This document shows, piece by piece, positions 27,151-35,512 of a stretch of DNA of 64,000 nt. The notes under the pieces are model-generated. The model was not told the origin of the DNA. It did no database searches and worked only from the letters and a program-made list of their open reading frames with translations. How positions within the stretch are numbered: the stretch's first letter is position 1; every line of letters begins with the position of its first letter. The stretch is from Shewanella kaireitica (GTDB lineage: Bacteria; Pseudomonadota; Gammaproteobacteria; Enterobacterales; Shewanellaceae): positions 1 through 64,000 of the forward strand of contig NZ_JAKIKQ010000017.1 of NCBI RefSeq assembly GCF_023284045.1, read 5' to 3'. Both the position numbers and the translations under genes were made by a program.

Positions 27151-27424
27151 TCTCTTTTACTTGTTGATATTTACCTTCCAAAAATTGCAATAAGGAATTA
27201 ATCGTCGGATAGTCAAATGCGATAGTTGGCTCAATTTCAGTTTGAGTATGATCTTCAATAATGGCCGATAACTGCACATGCCCAGTAGAGTCCAGTCCCA
27301 AACGAGAGAACGAAGTGTCTAAATGCTGTTCAGTACTAAACTCTTCGATGGCTTCGCAGAGGTATTGGGTTATATCTTCGGTTAGGGTCTGTCTACAAAA
27401 TTTCACTGTTATTTCCTTTAACAA
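27143..27424 (-). CDS. Stand-alone acyl carrier protein
   Basis: The 93-residue acidic protein has the carrier signature FSRLGLDSTGHVQL, with Ser46 as the expected phosphopantetheine site. The GLDS form is more typical of polyketide or non-ribosomal carriers than of AcpP (DSLD). It follows the acyl-AMP ligase gene by nine bases, so it is the likely acceptor of the acyl group made by that ligase. No 4'-phosphopantetheinyl transferase gene is in the window. Confidence 0.88.
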   Translation of the reverse strand: MLKEITVKFCRQTLTEDITQYLCEAIEEFSTEQHLDTSFSRLGLDSTGHVQLSAIIEDHTQTEIEPTIAFDYPTINSLLQFLEGKYQQVKEIA

Positions 27425-27433
27425 ATTCTGAGC

Positions 27434-29104
27434 TTACAAAAGTGCACAACAAGCGGTTCGCTTCACTTTGCCGCTGGTAGTTTTTGGGATAGTTCCAGGT
27501 GGGACAACTAAAATGCGGTCTAGAGCAATTTCATGCTCCTCCGTCACTAAAGCTTTAAGATCATTGATCAATTGACGCGGCGGCTTATCTGATAATGCCT
27601 GCCGACTCACTTCAACAACGGCGGCGAGCTTTGTTTTAGAATCTCGGGTAAAAGTAAATACCGCAGCCCCGTTTCCTTTAGCCGCATAGCGATATGAACG
27701 GCATGTGCGCTCAATATCATAGGGATAAAGATTACGTCCTCGCACTATAAGTAGTTCTTTGATACGCCCAGTAATATATAACTGACCATCTAGCATGAAG
27801 CCCATATCGCCCGTACGCATGTAAGGCGTCGTATCGCCATTAGCAAGTTTAGCCTGGAAGTCCGTTACGGTTTTTGCAGTTTGATTTAAATAGCCTTGCG
27901 CTACAGACTCTCCTGCAATCCAAATTTCCCCCGTCTCATTAGAACGACAGATTTCAAATGTCTGAGGGTTAACAACACGGACGGTAAAGTCTTTATTAAT
28001 CGCGCCACAACACACCACTTTCACCCCATCAGGCTTAACCTCAACTTTACCTAACTCAAATGATGCTTTATCTAGCGAGAGCGATTGCACTCCAGTACCT
28101 TGAGGACCACCAGAGACAAACAGTGTTGTTTCTGCCATGCCATAACTTGGAAAAAAAGCATTATGATCAAAACCGAGATGGTAAAATCGATGTGAAAACT
28201 GCTGCATGGTGGCAGCACTAACGGGTTCTGAACCATTCAAAGCAATTTTCCAGCAACTTAAATCTAGATCAGACAGATCTTCTGACTCACGGATTAAATT
28301 GACGCAGTGCTCATAACCAAAATTCGGCGCTGCAGAGCAAAAAATTCGATATTGCGATATGAGCTTTAGCCATCGACTTGGTCGCTGAATGAAACTCATT
28401 GGTGGCATAAACACATACCTGCCAGCTAAGTAAAGCGGTAACAGCATATGTCCAACTAAGCCCATATCATGGAATTGCGGCAGCCAACCTCCGACAACAG
28501 CGCCTTTAGGGTGCTGACAAGATGCCTGCATCACCTGCATGTTATGCAATACATTAGCTTGGGTCACCATTACCCCTTTAGGACTGCTCGTAGAGCCAGA
28601 GGTATACTGAATAAAAGCCACCAGCTCTGGAGTGACAGCGGGGATATCAATATCCTCTAGCGTGCGATAATGCTCATCAATCCAAATAAAATCTGATTCA
28701 TGACCACCATTGACCTCACTCAACTGTTTAGATAGCGTTTTTTGAGTATCCGCAGTAGTAAGGATCGCCTGTACTTTGGTATCAGCTAAAATCGTCAGAG
28801 TCCGCTCAAACTGTTTGGCATTGCGGGTTACATTAAGAGGAACCGCGATAACTCCAGCGCGTAAGCAAGCCAAAAAATCAACAATGAATTCAAGCCCAGT
28901 AGGAAATAGTAGTGCGATATATTTCTGTCGATAGCCGAGTAGTACAAGCAACTTCGCTCTCGACTCAACCCTATCCACTAGCTCTTGGTAAGTCAGGTGA
29001 ATGGCCGTTTCAGGACCTCTTGGCTGAAAGGAACAAGCAATTGTTTCAGGCTCTCGCTGCGCATGTTCACGAATGACACTCATCAACAGTTGGCACTGCC
29101 TCAT
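27434..29104 (-). CDS. Fatty acyl-AMP ligase (FAAL)
   Basis: FAALs adenylate fatty acids and pass them to a carrier protein instead of CoA. The 556-residue protein has the adenylate-forming core: YTSGSTSSPKG at 167-177, YGMAETTL, and GRIKELLIVRGRNLYPYDIE at the hinge. KTTSGKVKR supplies the C-terminal lysine. FAAL-type blocks GWLPQFHDMGLVG (about 206), MPPMSFIQRPSRWL and SAAPNFGYEHC separate it from acyl-CoA synthetases. The P-loop has Ser-Ser where Gly-x is common. It lies directly before its probable ACP partner, and its start overlaps the desulfurase stop by four bases. Confidence 0.9.
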   Translation of the reverse strand: MRQCQLLMSVIREHAQREPETIACSFQPRGPETAIHLTYQELVDRVESRAKLLVLLGYRQKYIALLFPTGLEFIVDFLACLRAGVIAVPLNVTRNAKQFERTLTILADTKVQAILTTADTQKTLSKQLSEVNGGHESDFIWIDEHYRTLEDIDIPAVTPELVAFIQYTSGSTSSPKGVMVTQANVLHNMQVMQASCQHPKGAVVGGWLPQFHDMGLVGHMLLPLYLAGRYVFMPPMSFIQRPSRWLKLISQYRIFCSAAPNFGYEHCVNLIRESEDLSDLDLSCWKIALNGSEPVSAATMQQFSHRFYHLGFDHNAFFPSYGMAETTLFVSGGPQGTGVQSLSLDKASFELGKVEVKPDGVKVVCCGAINKDFTVRVVNPQTFEICRSNETGEIWIAGESVAQGYLNQTAKTVTDFQAKLANGDTTPYMRTGDMGFMLDGQLYITGRIKELLIVRGRNLYPYDIERTCRSYRYAAKGNGAAVFTFTRDSKTKLAAVVEVSRQALSDKPPRQLINDLKALVTEEHEIALDRILVVPPGTIPKTTSGKVKRTACCALL

Positions 29105-30285
29105 AACGCTTCACCGCCACTAATATGTAGCAACTGTTGCACCTCAGTGACCAAGGCGTCGACAAATTTACTCACTTGCTGTGCGTCAGTGAAGCAGCCA
29201 AAGCTTACCCTAATAGCCCCTAACACCCTCTCTTCTGTCAGTCCCATCGCCATCAAAACATGGGATAACTGCTTAGTTTTGTTATTACTGCACGCTGATC
29301 CCACAGAAATAATAAAGCCATGCAATATCTCTAACCTCAAAGCCAGAGCCTCTCCACGTATACCGTCGATAGATATATTTAATGTATTAGACAGTGCAGA
29401 GTCGTAATCTGTCGCGCCATTGAAGGCGAGAGCTATAGGGGCAGCTTCAAGCAGATCCATCATCTGTTTTTTAAGCCTAAAGCAGTGACTGTCCCAATAT
29501 ACTAATTCTCGATTTGCTTCTTCTGCTGCAACCGAAATCCCCGACATAGCAACAAGGTTCTCTGTACCTGAACGCATCGAAAATTCTTGTCCACCGCCAT
29601 GGATCAAAGGCCCGATTGCATCTTTATCTTTAATATAGAGGCAACCGACTCCCTTTGGGCCATAAAACTTGTGCGCAGATAACGACAGGAAATCAACACC
29701 AAGCAGCTCTACATCAATCAAGCGCTTACCAACAAACTGCACCGCATCTACATGTACCGGGATCTTATACTCTGCAGCAATACTACAAAGCTGCTCTATT
29801 GGCTGAATGGCACCAGTTTCATTGTTGGCGTACATGACACTAACGAGTTGTGTATCTATGGTTAGCGCAGACTCAAAATCGCTTATCTTGATATGCCCAG
29901 CTGCATCAGGCTGCAGATAAGTAGCACGAAAGCCAAGCTCCTCAACGCAATAGCGCACAGTATCAAGCACCGAAGGATGTTCCATTGAAGAGGTAATAAT
30001 ATGCCCAGGGTTGTTTAGGTGTTTAAACAGCACCCCTTTAATCGCCCAATTATTTGCCTCTGAACCACCAGAAGTAAAAAAGATCTTTCTCGCGTCGGTA
30101 CTTAATAAATCAGCAATATTATCTCTAGCTTGAGAGATCGCTGCATGACTATTTACTGAGTAGCGGTTAGGGCTCGATGGGTTAGCAAATAGATTAATTG
30201 CAGGCTGCATTGATAACGCCACCCCCTCAGAAATCGGCGTTGTGGCGTTATAATCGAAATAGCCCTTAAGGTGCTGTAAGTTCAC
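29101..30285 (-). CDS. Cysteine desulfurase, IscS/NifS class
   Basis: This PLP enzyme releases sulfur from cysteine as a protein persulfide. The 394-residue protein has YFDYNATTP, TSGGSEANNWAIKG, EHPSV (His103), VDAVQ, the PLP lysine in SLSAHKFYGPKGVG (Lys206), SMRSGTEN and the catalytic loop SVGSACSNN (Cys332). All key residues are present, so it should be active. It is not in an isc or suf operon: iscR, iscA, hscBA and fdx are absent. It is flanked by an IscU-like gene (three-base gap) and FAAL. It probably supplies sulfur for this pathway. Confidence 0.9.
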   Translation of the reverse strand: MNLQHLKGYFDYNATTPISEGVALSMQPAINLFANPSSPNRYSVNSHAAISQARDNIADLLSTDARKIFFTSGGSEANNWAIKGVLFKHLNNPGHIITSSMEHPSVLDTVRYCVEELGFRATYLQPDAAGHIKISDFESALTIDTQLVSVMYANNETGAIQPIEQLCSIAAEYKIPVHVDAVQFVGKRLIDVELLGVDFLSLSAHKFYGPKGVGCLYIKDKDAIGPLIHGGGQEFSMRSGTENLVAMSGISVAAEEANRELVYWDSHCFRLKKQMMDLLEAAPIALAFNGATDYDSALSNTLNISIDGIRGEALALRLEILHGFIISVGSACSNNKTKQLSHVLMAMGLTEERVLGAIRVSFGCFTDAQQVSKFVDALVTEVQQLLHISGGEAL

Positions 30286-30288
30286 TGA

Positions 30289-30657
30289 CTAGCCCTCTTC
30301 CAGCGACACAGCAAGACTTAGCTCTCGATGTAACTCACTAAGAATATTGATGCAATGCTGCTGCGAGGGCTCTAATTCACCTAACATATCTGAAATCTCG
30401 GAGTTTTTCCGCGCCGAAATCTCATTTACAGATTTGCCTATAATAGAACCACAAAAAATATTTGCTGTCGCAACAGACGTCGCGCATCCCCACGCCCTAA
30501 AGCGGCTCTCACGAATGTAATCCCCATCAAAACTAACCTGCATATGTATACGATCACCGCATACTGGGTTACCAATTTCAAACTTGTAATCTGCCGACTC
30601 TAAATCACCAACAAACTTAGGGTTGCTAAAATTATCAATGATAATATCGTTATACAT
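30289..30657 (-). CDS. IscU/NifU-N-like iron-sulfur scaffold protein
   Basis: The 122-residue protein keeps the three scaffold cysteines of IscU, in GNPVCGD (Cys33, with Asp35), GCATSVA (Cys58) and HCINIL (Cys102). There is an extra Cys69. It ends without the NifU C-terminal domain. It could assemble a 2Fe-2S or 4Fe-4S cluster, or receive persulfide sulfur from the adjacent desulfurase. The LPPVK chaperone motif of IscU is not seen, which argues against HscA dependence. Confidence 0.87.
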   Translation of the reverse strand: MYNDIIIDNFSNPKFVGDLESADYKFEIGNPVCGDRIHMQVSFDGDYIRESRFRAWGCATSVATANIFCGSIIGKSVNEISARKNSEISDMLGELEPSQQHCINILSELHRELSLAVSLEEG

Positions 30658-30687
30658 ATCTCAATCTCTCTAGGTTTATACAGGCAG

Positions 30688-31863
30688 TTAAGACACTATT
30701 GGGCAAGCTGTTTGTTGCTCCAATTCGAGGTCGTCTAAACGTTTATCAAGGTTTACCGCACAACATCCAAACTCTTTAGATTCTGGCAATCGCATTACAT
30801 ATTGCATCCGCTGCCCACTGCCGCCAGCCCCATCTTTTTTAGGTAATAATCGAATAAGATCTTCCGTTAAAATAAATCCAGGAGTTGATCTCGATAGCGG
30901 ATCTAAAATAGCTAGCTGACCAATTTCACCCAGCTCAACTTCACGCTCTAAGTTCTTAGGATCACGCACAGAAAAGTGAACAAAAGGTGATACATGCTTC
31001 ACGCCATTTTCATCATCAATAGCAATGACATTGGACTCAACAAGCGCATAGACATCGCGGATCTGCTCTTCTCTTACACCAAGATACTCAATACACTCTT
31101 GGTTAAATTCAGCCCTTGATAGCATATCGCCGCTAAAGCGTTTCCAGCCTCCTAAAGTAATAACAAAGGTATTTTTATCTAATTTGAGTCGGGTGTTAGT
31201 CGCCTTTAAGTAACGGATAAAGCGATTGATCAGGAATGGAGGCCCAATGATATGGCGGTCAAATGTTCCGCCCCAACCTTTTAACTGCTCAAGAGCATCT
31301 TCAGGGGCGAAGGTTTCATTCTTTACCATAAATTTATGGGTATCTAACAAGCCCGCAAGCAAATTAAGTGCTTTAATCATCCCCATCTCTGGGATCTCTT
31401 CTGTCGATGGGCATAAATATAAACCCGCCCCTTTCGACAGTTTTAAAAACTCACGGTACATGGCGTAGATACCTAAAATTGCATTATCCACCGTATCGCT
31501 GCAACGACGCGATACACTAGGGATCCCAGATGTTCCCGTGCTACGCATCTCCAACTCAATGGTGTTTAAGCCTTTTGATAGCAGCTTATGGTTATCATTA
31601 GCCTTAAACAGGTGAATAGGGATTAAAGGAATTTTGATTAAGTCATCGGCAGTTAAAATCTGCGATGGTAAGACGCCTCGAGAGTCGCAAGCATGGCGAA
31701 AAAACTCGTTATGCTGGTAATGAAATTTAAATGACTCTACGACCAGTGAATGCTTGAACGACAACAAATTATCTTCACTCATTGCATACAGCTGCCCAAC
31801 TGAAGATAGCGCTACCTTTACAGGATCAAGCCCTGCCTGCTCGAGTGTTTTATATAATTCCAT
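30688..31863 (-). CDS. LuxE-like acyl-protein synthetase/acyl-adenylating protein
   Basis: The 391-residue protein belongs to the LuxE family, which activates carboxylic acids as acyl-AMP. The evidence is IPLIPIHLFK (78-87), the nucleotide motif STGTSG (108-113), then IGPPFLI, TLGGWKRFSG, YALVES and a terminal LTEDLIRLLP. In luminous bacteria LuxE passes fatty acids to LuxC, but no luxC, luxD, luxA or luxB gene is present. Here it is the first gene of the nine-gene operon and is 30 bases from the IscU-like gene. Its substrate is unknown. Confidence 0.85.
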   Translation of the reverse strand: MELYKTLEQAGLDPVKVALSSVGQLYAMSEDNLLSFKHSLVVESFKFHYQHNEFFRHACDSRGVLPSQILTADDLIKIPLIPIHLFKANDNHKLLSKGLNTIELEMRSTGTSGIPSVSRRCSDTVDNAILGIYAMYREFLKLSKGAGLYLCPSTEEIPEMGMIKALNLLAGLLDTHKFMVKNETFAPEDALEQLKGWGGTFDRHIIGPPFLINRFIRYLKATNTRLKLDKNTFVITLGGWKRFSGDMLSRAEFNQECIEYLGVREEQIRDVYALVESNVIAIDDENGVKHVSPFVHFSVRDPKNLEREVELGEIGQLAILDPLSRSTPGFILTEDLIRLLPKKDGAGGSGQRMQYVMRLPESKEFGCCAVNLDKRLDDLELEQQTACPIVS

Positions 31864-31908
31864 TTAGTTGCAATCGCCTTATTTAGTAGATACTTAATAC
31901 GAAAAATC

Positions 31909-31935
31909 TAGCAAATTCATATCAAGGATTTGCTA
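31909..31935. promoter_or_regulatory. Candidate operator of the lipid operon
   Basis: A perfect eight-base inverted repeat, TAGCAAAT (31909-31916) and ATTTGCTA (31928-31935) with an 11-base spacer, lies 46-72 bases upstream of the first operon gene. It is a plausible regulator site. No strong -35/-10 pair could be assigned next to it. Confidence 0.4.
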
Positions 31936-31986
31936 AGGTTTTCGCGTTTTATATGTAAGAGTTTTTTGCCGTTACTCAATAAAAAT

Positions 31987-32025
31987 GGTGTTGCAGGCAA
32001 ACAAGGGAGGAATGACTCCAACACC
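31987..32025. other. Hairpin in the operon leader/intergenic region
   Basis: In the 334-base gap between the AraC-family gene and the lipid operon, GGTGTTG (31987-31993) pairs with CAACACC (32019-32025). A smaller GGAG/CTCC pair lies inside the loop. There is no T tract on either strand, so it is not a clear terminator. The rest of the gap is A/T-rich, with nothing else recognised. Confidence 0.35.
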
Positions 32026-32197
32026 TACAGTTGTTGAAGCCGTTTTAGGTCAATAAAATCTGAAATAACGACATAAACAATTGTAAAACTATTGCTGTGA
32101 AGTATATGGCTGGAGAAAACTTGAAACTTGAACAAACTGGCTAACTTTTAAAGGTGTTGATGACCAAAACTAATGATGAACAATAGATATTTTGAAG

Positions 32198-32938
32198 TTA
32201 TTTGGACGAAAATAGAGTTCTAGCTTGTTGGATGGATATGCCGAACATAGCTCTAAAAGTCCGGCTTAAATGAGCGCTATCGGCAAACCCAGTTAAATGT
32301 GCAGACTCCGTTGCGCTATAACCTGACATCATTGCGGTGATAGCACAGGATAAACGGCGCCACCGAAGATAAGGCCGCCAAGCAATGCCCATCTCATTGC
32401 GAAACAAGTGCCTAAAGCGACTCTCTGACATAGCTAACTCATTGGCAATATCACTAGCGCGCCAACGGGCAGGTTTCTGACAGCCGCCTTGTAAGCACCT
32501 ATCGAGTTTAGTCAATAGAGTCTGAATTCGACGATCAAGTGTTGATGTTGATTGAGGATCAACACTTAAACAGAGGTTTAGCGCGCTATACAAAGGGGTT
32601 AGTTGTGTATTTGGATTACTTTTAGGCTGCTCGTTGATATATGGAGCGAGTAAATGATTAAATTGAACCACCTCTTTGCCTGCAATCATCTGTCGTAATC
32701 TGAGCCCAAGTTCGCATTGAGGCTCAATTAACAATATCCAACCTTCATCAAGTTGCAGCTTATGCTCAACTTGTGAGTCGATGATCAGGTTGCCCGTTAT
32801 ACTGCCACCCAACCACTGACAAGAGGATGCTCCTCTTGTCCACACTAATTGTATAGCATGATGACGATGCAATGCGGTATCAAGTGCAGCCCCGTAGGTG
32901 ATTAACACTCCGTGTTGGATCCAAACCAGTGGCTTCAA
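32198..32938 (-). CDS. AraC-family transcriptional regulator
   Basis: The 246-residue protein has an N-terminal cupin-like sensor part beginning WIQHGVLITYGAALDTALHRHHAIQLVW. The C-terminal double helix-turn-helix runs from about residue 160 (ASDIANELAMSESRFRHLFRNEMGI, then TESAHLTGFADSAHLSRTFRAMFGI). It lies just upstream of and parallel to the lipid operon, between it and fadB. It is the best local candidate for control of that operon, which is inference. Confidence 0.87.
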   Translation of the reverse strand: MKPLVWIQHGVLITYGAALDTALHRHHAIQLVWTRGASSCQWLGGSITGNLIIDSQVEHKLQLDEGWILLIEPQCELGLRLRQMIAGKEVVQFNHLLAPYINEQPKSNPNTQLTPLYSALNLCLSVDPQSTSTLDRRIQTLLTKLDRCLQGGCQKPARWRASDIANELAMSESRFRHLFRNEMGIAWRPYLRWRRLSCAITAMMSGYSATESAHLTGFADSAHLSRTFRAMFGISIQQARTLFSSK

Positions 32939-33137
32939 AGTCCCCTCATATTCAGTAAATAACTGTGCGCCTAAAAGCCCACTATACTCAAACTACCTCA
33001 ACAAGCGCGCTTTGCAAGTTAGAAAACTTCACTGTCAGTTTTTAAGCTGAACAATTCAGCTCTTCAAACAACAAAGCAAGATTTAAGCACTATGTATTTA
33101 CAGCAGTAAATTGTAACCCCTTATCACCAACAAAAGA

Positions 33138-33153
33138 TTAAACCACTGTTTAA
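33138..33153. promoter_or_regulatory. PsrA-like operator 1 upstream of fadBA
   Basis: TTAAAC-CACT-GTTTAA is a perfect palindrome of the form AAAC-N4-GTTT. PsrA, the fatty-acid-responsive TetR regulator of beta-oxidation in Pseudomonas and Shewanella, recognises this type of site. Confidence 0.6.
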
Positions 33154-33183
33154 TAACAACTAAAATAAATACACAAACAAAAA

Positions 33184-33200
33184 TCGAACAAGTGTTTAAA
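33184..33200. promoter_or_regulatory. PsrA-like operator 2 upstream of fadBA
   Basis: GAAC-AAGT-GTTT with flanking T/A bases is a near-match to the same AAAC-N4-GTTT dyad. It lies 33 bases downstream of the first site and about 140 bases before the fadB start. The 400-base region between the AraC-family gene and fadB holds no other gene. Confidence 0.5.
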
Positions 33201-33340
33201 TTGGGTGTTGTAATTTTTTGTGATTAGTCGCACACTGAGCAACAACTGGTCAAATGATGGCCGAAGCTGCCGGAAACAAAGAGAGTTATATTGATTCTAA
33301 AAAGAGTGAATATTTAACTTACGCTATAAGGAAGCAAGCA

Positions 33341-35494
33341 ATGATCTACCAAAGCCCTACAATTGAGGTTGAGTTACTTGAGGACAACATCGCTCATTTG
33401 TGTTTTAACGCACAAGGTTCGGTCAACAAGTTCGATAGAGAAACCATCGACTCTTTAAATGCTGCACTCGACAGCATCAAACAAAACAGCAGCATTAAAG
33501 GTCTAATGCTGACCTCAGCTAAACCAGCATTTATTGTTGGTGCTGATATCACCGAATTTTTAGGCCTATTTGCTGAAGAAGATTCAGTACTTATGTCTTG
33601 GTTGGAAGAGGCAAACGTCGTTTTCAACAAATTGGAAGATCTGCCCTTCCCAACTATTTCAGCAATCAACGGCTTTGCCCTTGGTGCAGGATGTGAAACT
33701 ATTCTAGCGACAGATCTTCGAGTTGCAGATACAACTGCTCGCATCGGTTTACCTGAAACCAAGCTAGGTATTATCCCAGGCTTTGGTGGCACAGTTCGCC
33801 TGCCACGCGTAGTGGGCACAGATAACGCGCTGGAGTGGATTACCTCAGGTAAAGACCAGCGTCCAGAAGCCGCATTACAGGTTGGCGCTATCGATGCTGT
33901 TGTAGCACCAGAGCAGTTGCAAAGTGCAGCACTAAAAATGCTTAAAGATGCTATCGCAGAGAAGCTAGATTGGCAGACCCGCCGCGCTAAAAAGCTGGCA
34001 CCACTAACACTTCCTAAGCTAGAAGCTATGATGTCATTTGCAACCGCAAAAGGCATGGTATTTAAAGTTGCCGGTAAGCATTACCCTGCGCCAATGGCAG
34101 TAATTAGTGTTATTGAGCAAGCAGCACAACTTGACCGCGCAGGCGCGTTAAAAGTTGAACATCAAGCATTCTTAAAGCTGGCTAAAACCGAAGTAGCTCA
34201 AGCATTGATTGGTATTTTCCTAAATGATCAGCTAGTCAAAGGTAAGGCTAAAAAAGCTGGAAAACTGGCTAAGAAAGTAAATTCTGCAGCAGTATTAGGT
34301 GCAGGGATTATGGGTGGTGGCATCGCTTACCAAAGCGCGAGTAAAGGCACCCCAATTGTAATGAAAGATATTGCGCAGCCAGCACTCGACTTAGGTTTGG
34401 GCGAAGCATCTAAACTGCTAGCGGCACAAGTTAAGCGTGGCCGCTCTAACCCAGCGAAAATGGCAGCAGTACTAAATAACATAACCCCAGCACTCGATTA
34501 CGCACCAGTGAAAGCCGCTGATGTCGTGGTTGAAGCGGTCGTAGAGCACCCAAAAGTTAAGTCTATGGTGCTAGCCGAAGTTGAAGAGCATGTTAGTGAA
34601 GATGCAATCATCACCTCAAACACCTCAACAATTTCAATCAACCTACTCGCTAAGAGCCTTAAAAAACCAGAACGCTTCTGTGGTATGCATTTCTTTAACC
34701 CTGTGCACAAAATGCCATTAGTCGAAGTTATTCGCGGCGAGCATAGCTCAGATGAAACGGTAGCGTCTGTTGTTGCTTATGCCAGCAAGATGGGTAAAAC
34801 ACCTATCGTAGTTAATGATTGCCCAGGCTTCTTCGTAAACCGTGTTCTTTTCCCTTACTTTGCAGGTTTTAGTGGCTTGCTTGCAGATGGTGCAGACTTT
34901 GCAGCCATTGATAAAGTGATGGAGAAACAATTTGGCTGGCCAATGGGTCCAGCTTATCTACTTGATGTTGTCGGTCTTGATACTGGTCACCATGCTCAAG
35001 CCGTTATGGCCGAAGGCTTCCCTGAGCGTATGGGGAAAACAGGTAAAGATGCCATAGATGTGATGTTTGAGGCAGAGCGTTTCGGGCAGAAGAACAACAA
35101 AGGCTTCTATCAATACTCAGTTGATCGTCGTGGTAAGCCAAAGAAAGATCTCGACCCAACAAGCTATGAGCTTCTACAAGCTGAGTTTAGTGAACAAAAA
35201 GCATTTGAGTCAGATGAAATTATCGCTCGCACGATGATCCCAATGATCATCGAGACAGTGCGCTGTCTTGAAGAAGGAATTATCGCTTCACCTGCTGAAG
35301 CAGACATGGGCTTAGTTTACGGCCTTGGTTTCCCACCATTTAGAGGCGGTGTATTCCGTTACCTAGATACTATGGGTGTGGCTAACTTTGTGGCGCTTGC
35401 CGACAAATATGCACACTTAGGTGGTCTATACCAAGTCACCGACGCTATGCGTGAACTCGCCGCCAACAATGGCAGCTACTACCAGCAGGCTTAA
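33341..35494 (+). CDS. fadB: Fatty oxidation complex alpha subunit (enoyl-CoA hydratase / 3-hydroxyacyl-CoA dehydrogenase)
   Basis: FadB carries the hydration and NAD-dependent dehydrogenation steps of beta-oxidation and forms a complex with FadA. From the ATG at 33341 (AAGGA nine bases upstream) it has 717 residues. Upstream in-frame starts lack conservation. The crotonase half has FNAQGSVNKFD, SAKPAFIVGADI and NGFALGAGCE..LA.D.R. The dehydrogenase half has AAVLGAGIMGGGIAYQSA near residue 315 and the HFFNPVHKMPLVEVI motif. It is followed by fadA after 18 bases. Confidence 0.97.
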   Translation: MIYQSPTIEVELLEDNIAHLCFNAQGSVNKFDRETIDSLNAALDSIKQNSSIKGLMLTSAKPAFIVGADITEFLGLFAEEDSVLMSWLEEANVVFNKLEDLPFPTISAINGFALGAGCETILATDLRVADTTARIGLPETKLGIIPGFGGTVRLPRVVGTDNALEWITSGKDQRPEAALQVGAIDAVVAPEQLQSAALKMLKDAIAEKLDWQTRRAKKLAPLTLPKLEAMMSFATAKGMVFKVAGKHYPAPMAVISVIEQAAQLDRAGALKVEHQAFLKLAKTEVAQALIGIFLNDQLVKGKAKKAGKLAKKVNSAAVLGAGIMGGGIAYQSASKGTPIVMKDIAQPALDLGLGEASKLLAAQVKRGRSNPAKMAAVLNNITPALDYAPVKAADVVVEAVVEHPKVKSMVLAEVEEHVSEDAIITSNTSTISINLLAKSLKKPERFCGMHFFNPVHKMPLVEVIRGEHSSDETVASVVAYASKMGKTPIVVNDCPGFFVNRVLFPYFAGFSGLLADGADFAAIDKVMEKQFGWPMGPAYLLDVVGLDTGHHAQAVMAEGFPERMGKTGKDAIDVMFEAERFGQKNNKGFYQYSVDRRGKPKKDLDPTSYELLQAEFSEQKAFESDEIIARTMIPMIIETVRCLEEGIIASPAEADMGLVYGLGFPPFRGGVFRYLDTMGVANFVALADKYAHLGGLYQVTDAMRELAANNGSYYQQA

Positions 35495-35512
35495 GCAGCA
35501 AGGACTAGAACA

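Noticed and set aside
29101..30657. IscS/IscU pair as the housekeeping isc operon
   Set aside because: iscR, iscA, hscB, hscA and fdx are all missing and the genes are coupled to FAAL instead.
30688..31863. LuxE-like gene as sign of bioluminescence
   Set aside because: No luxA, luxB, luxC or luxD gene is present and the partners are lipid-export genes.
32012..32056. 14-codon frame after GGGAGG on the plus strand
   Set aside because: The ribosome site is too close to the ATG and the peptide has no recognisable feature. It is probably chance within a hairpin.
33394..34056. 220-codon minus-strand frame inside fadB
   Set aside because: It is the antisense shadow of a highly conserved gene and shows no domain or ribosome site.
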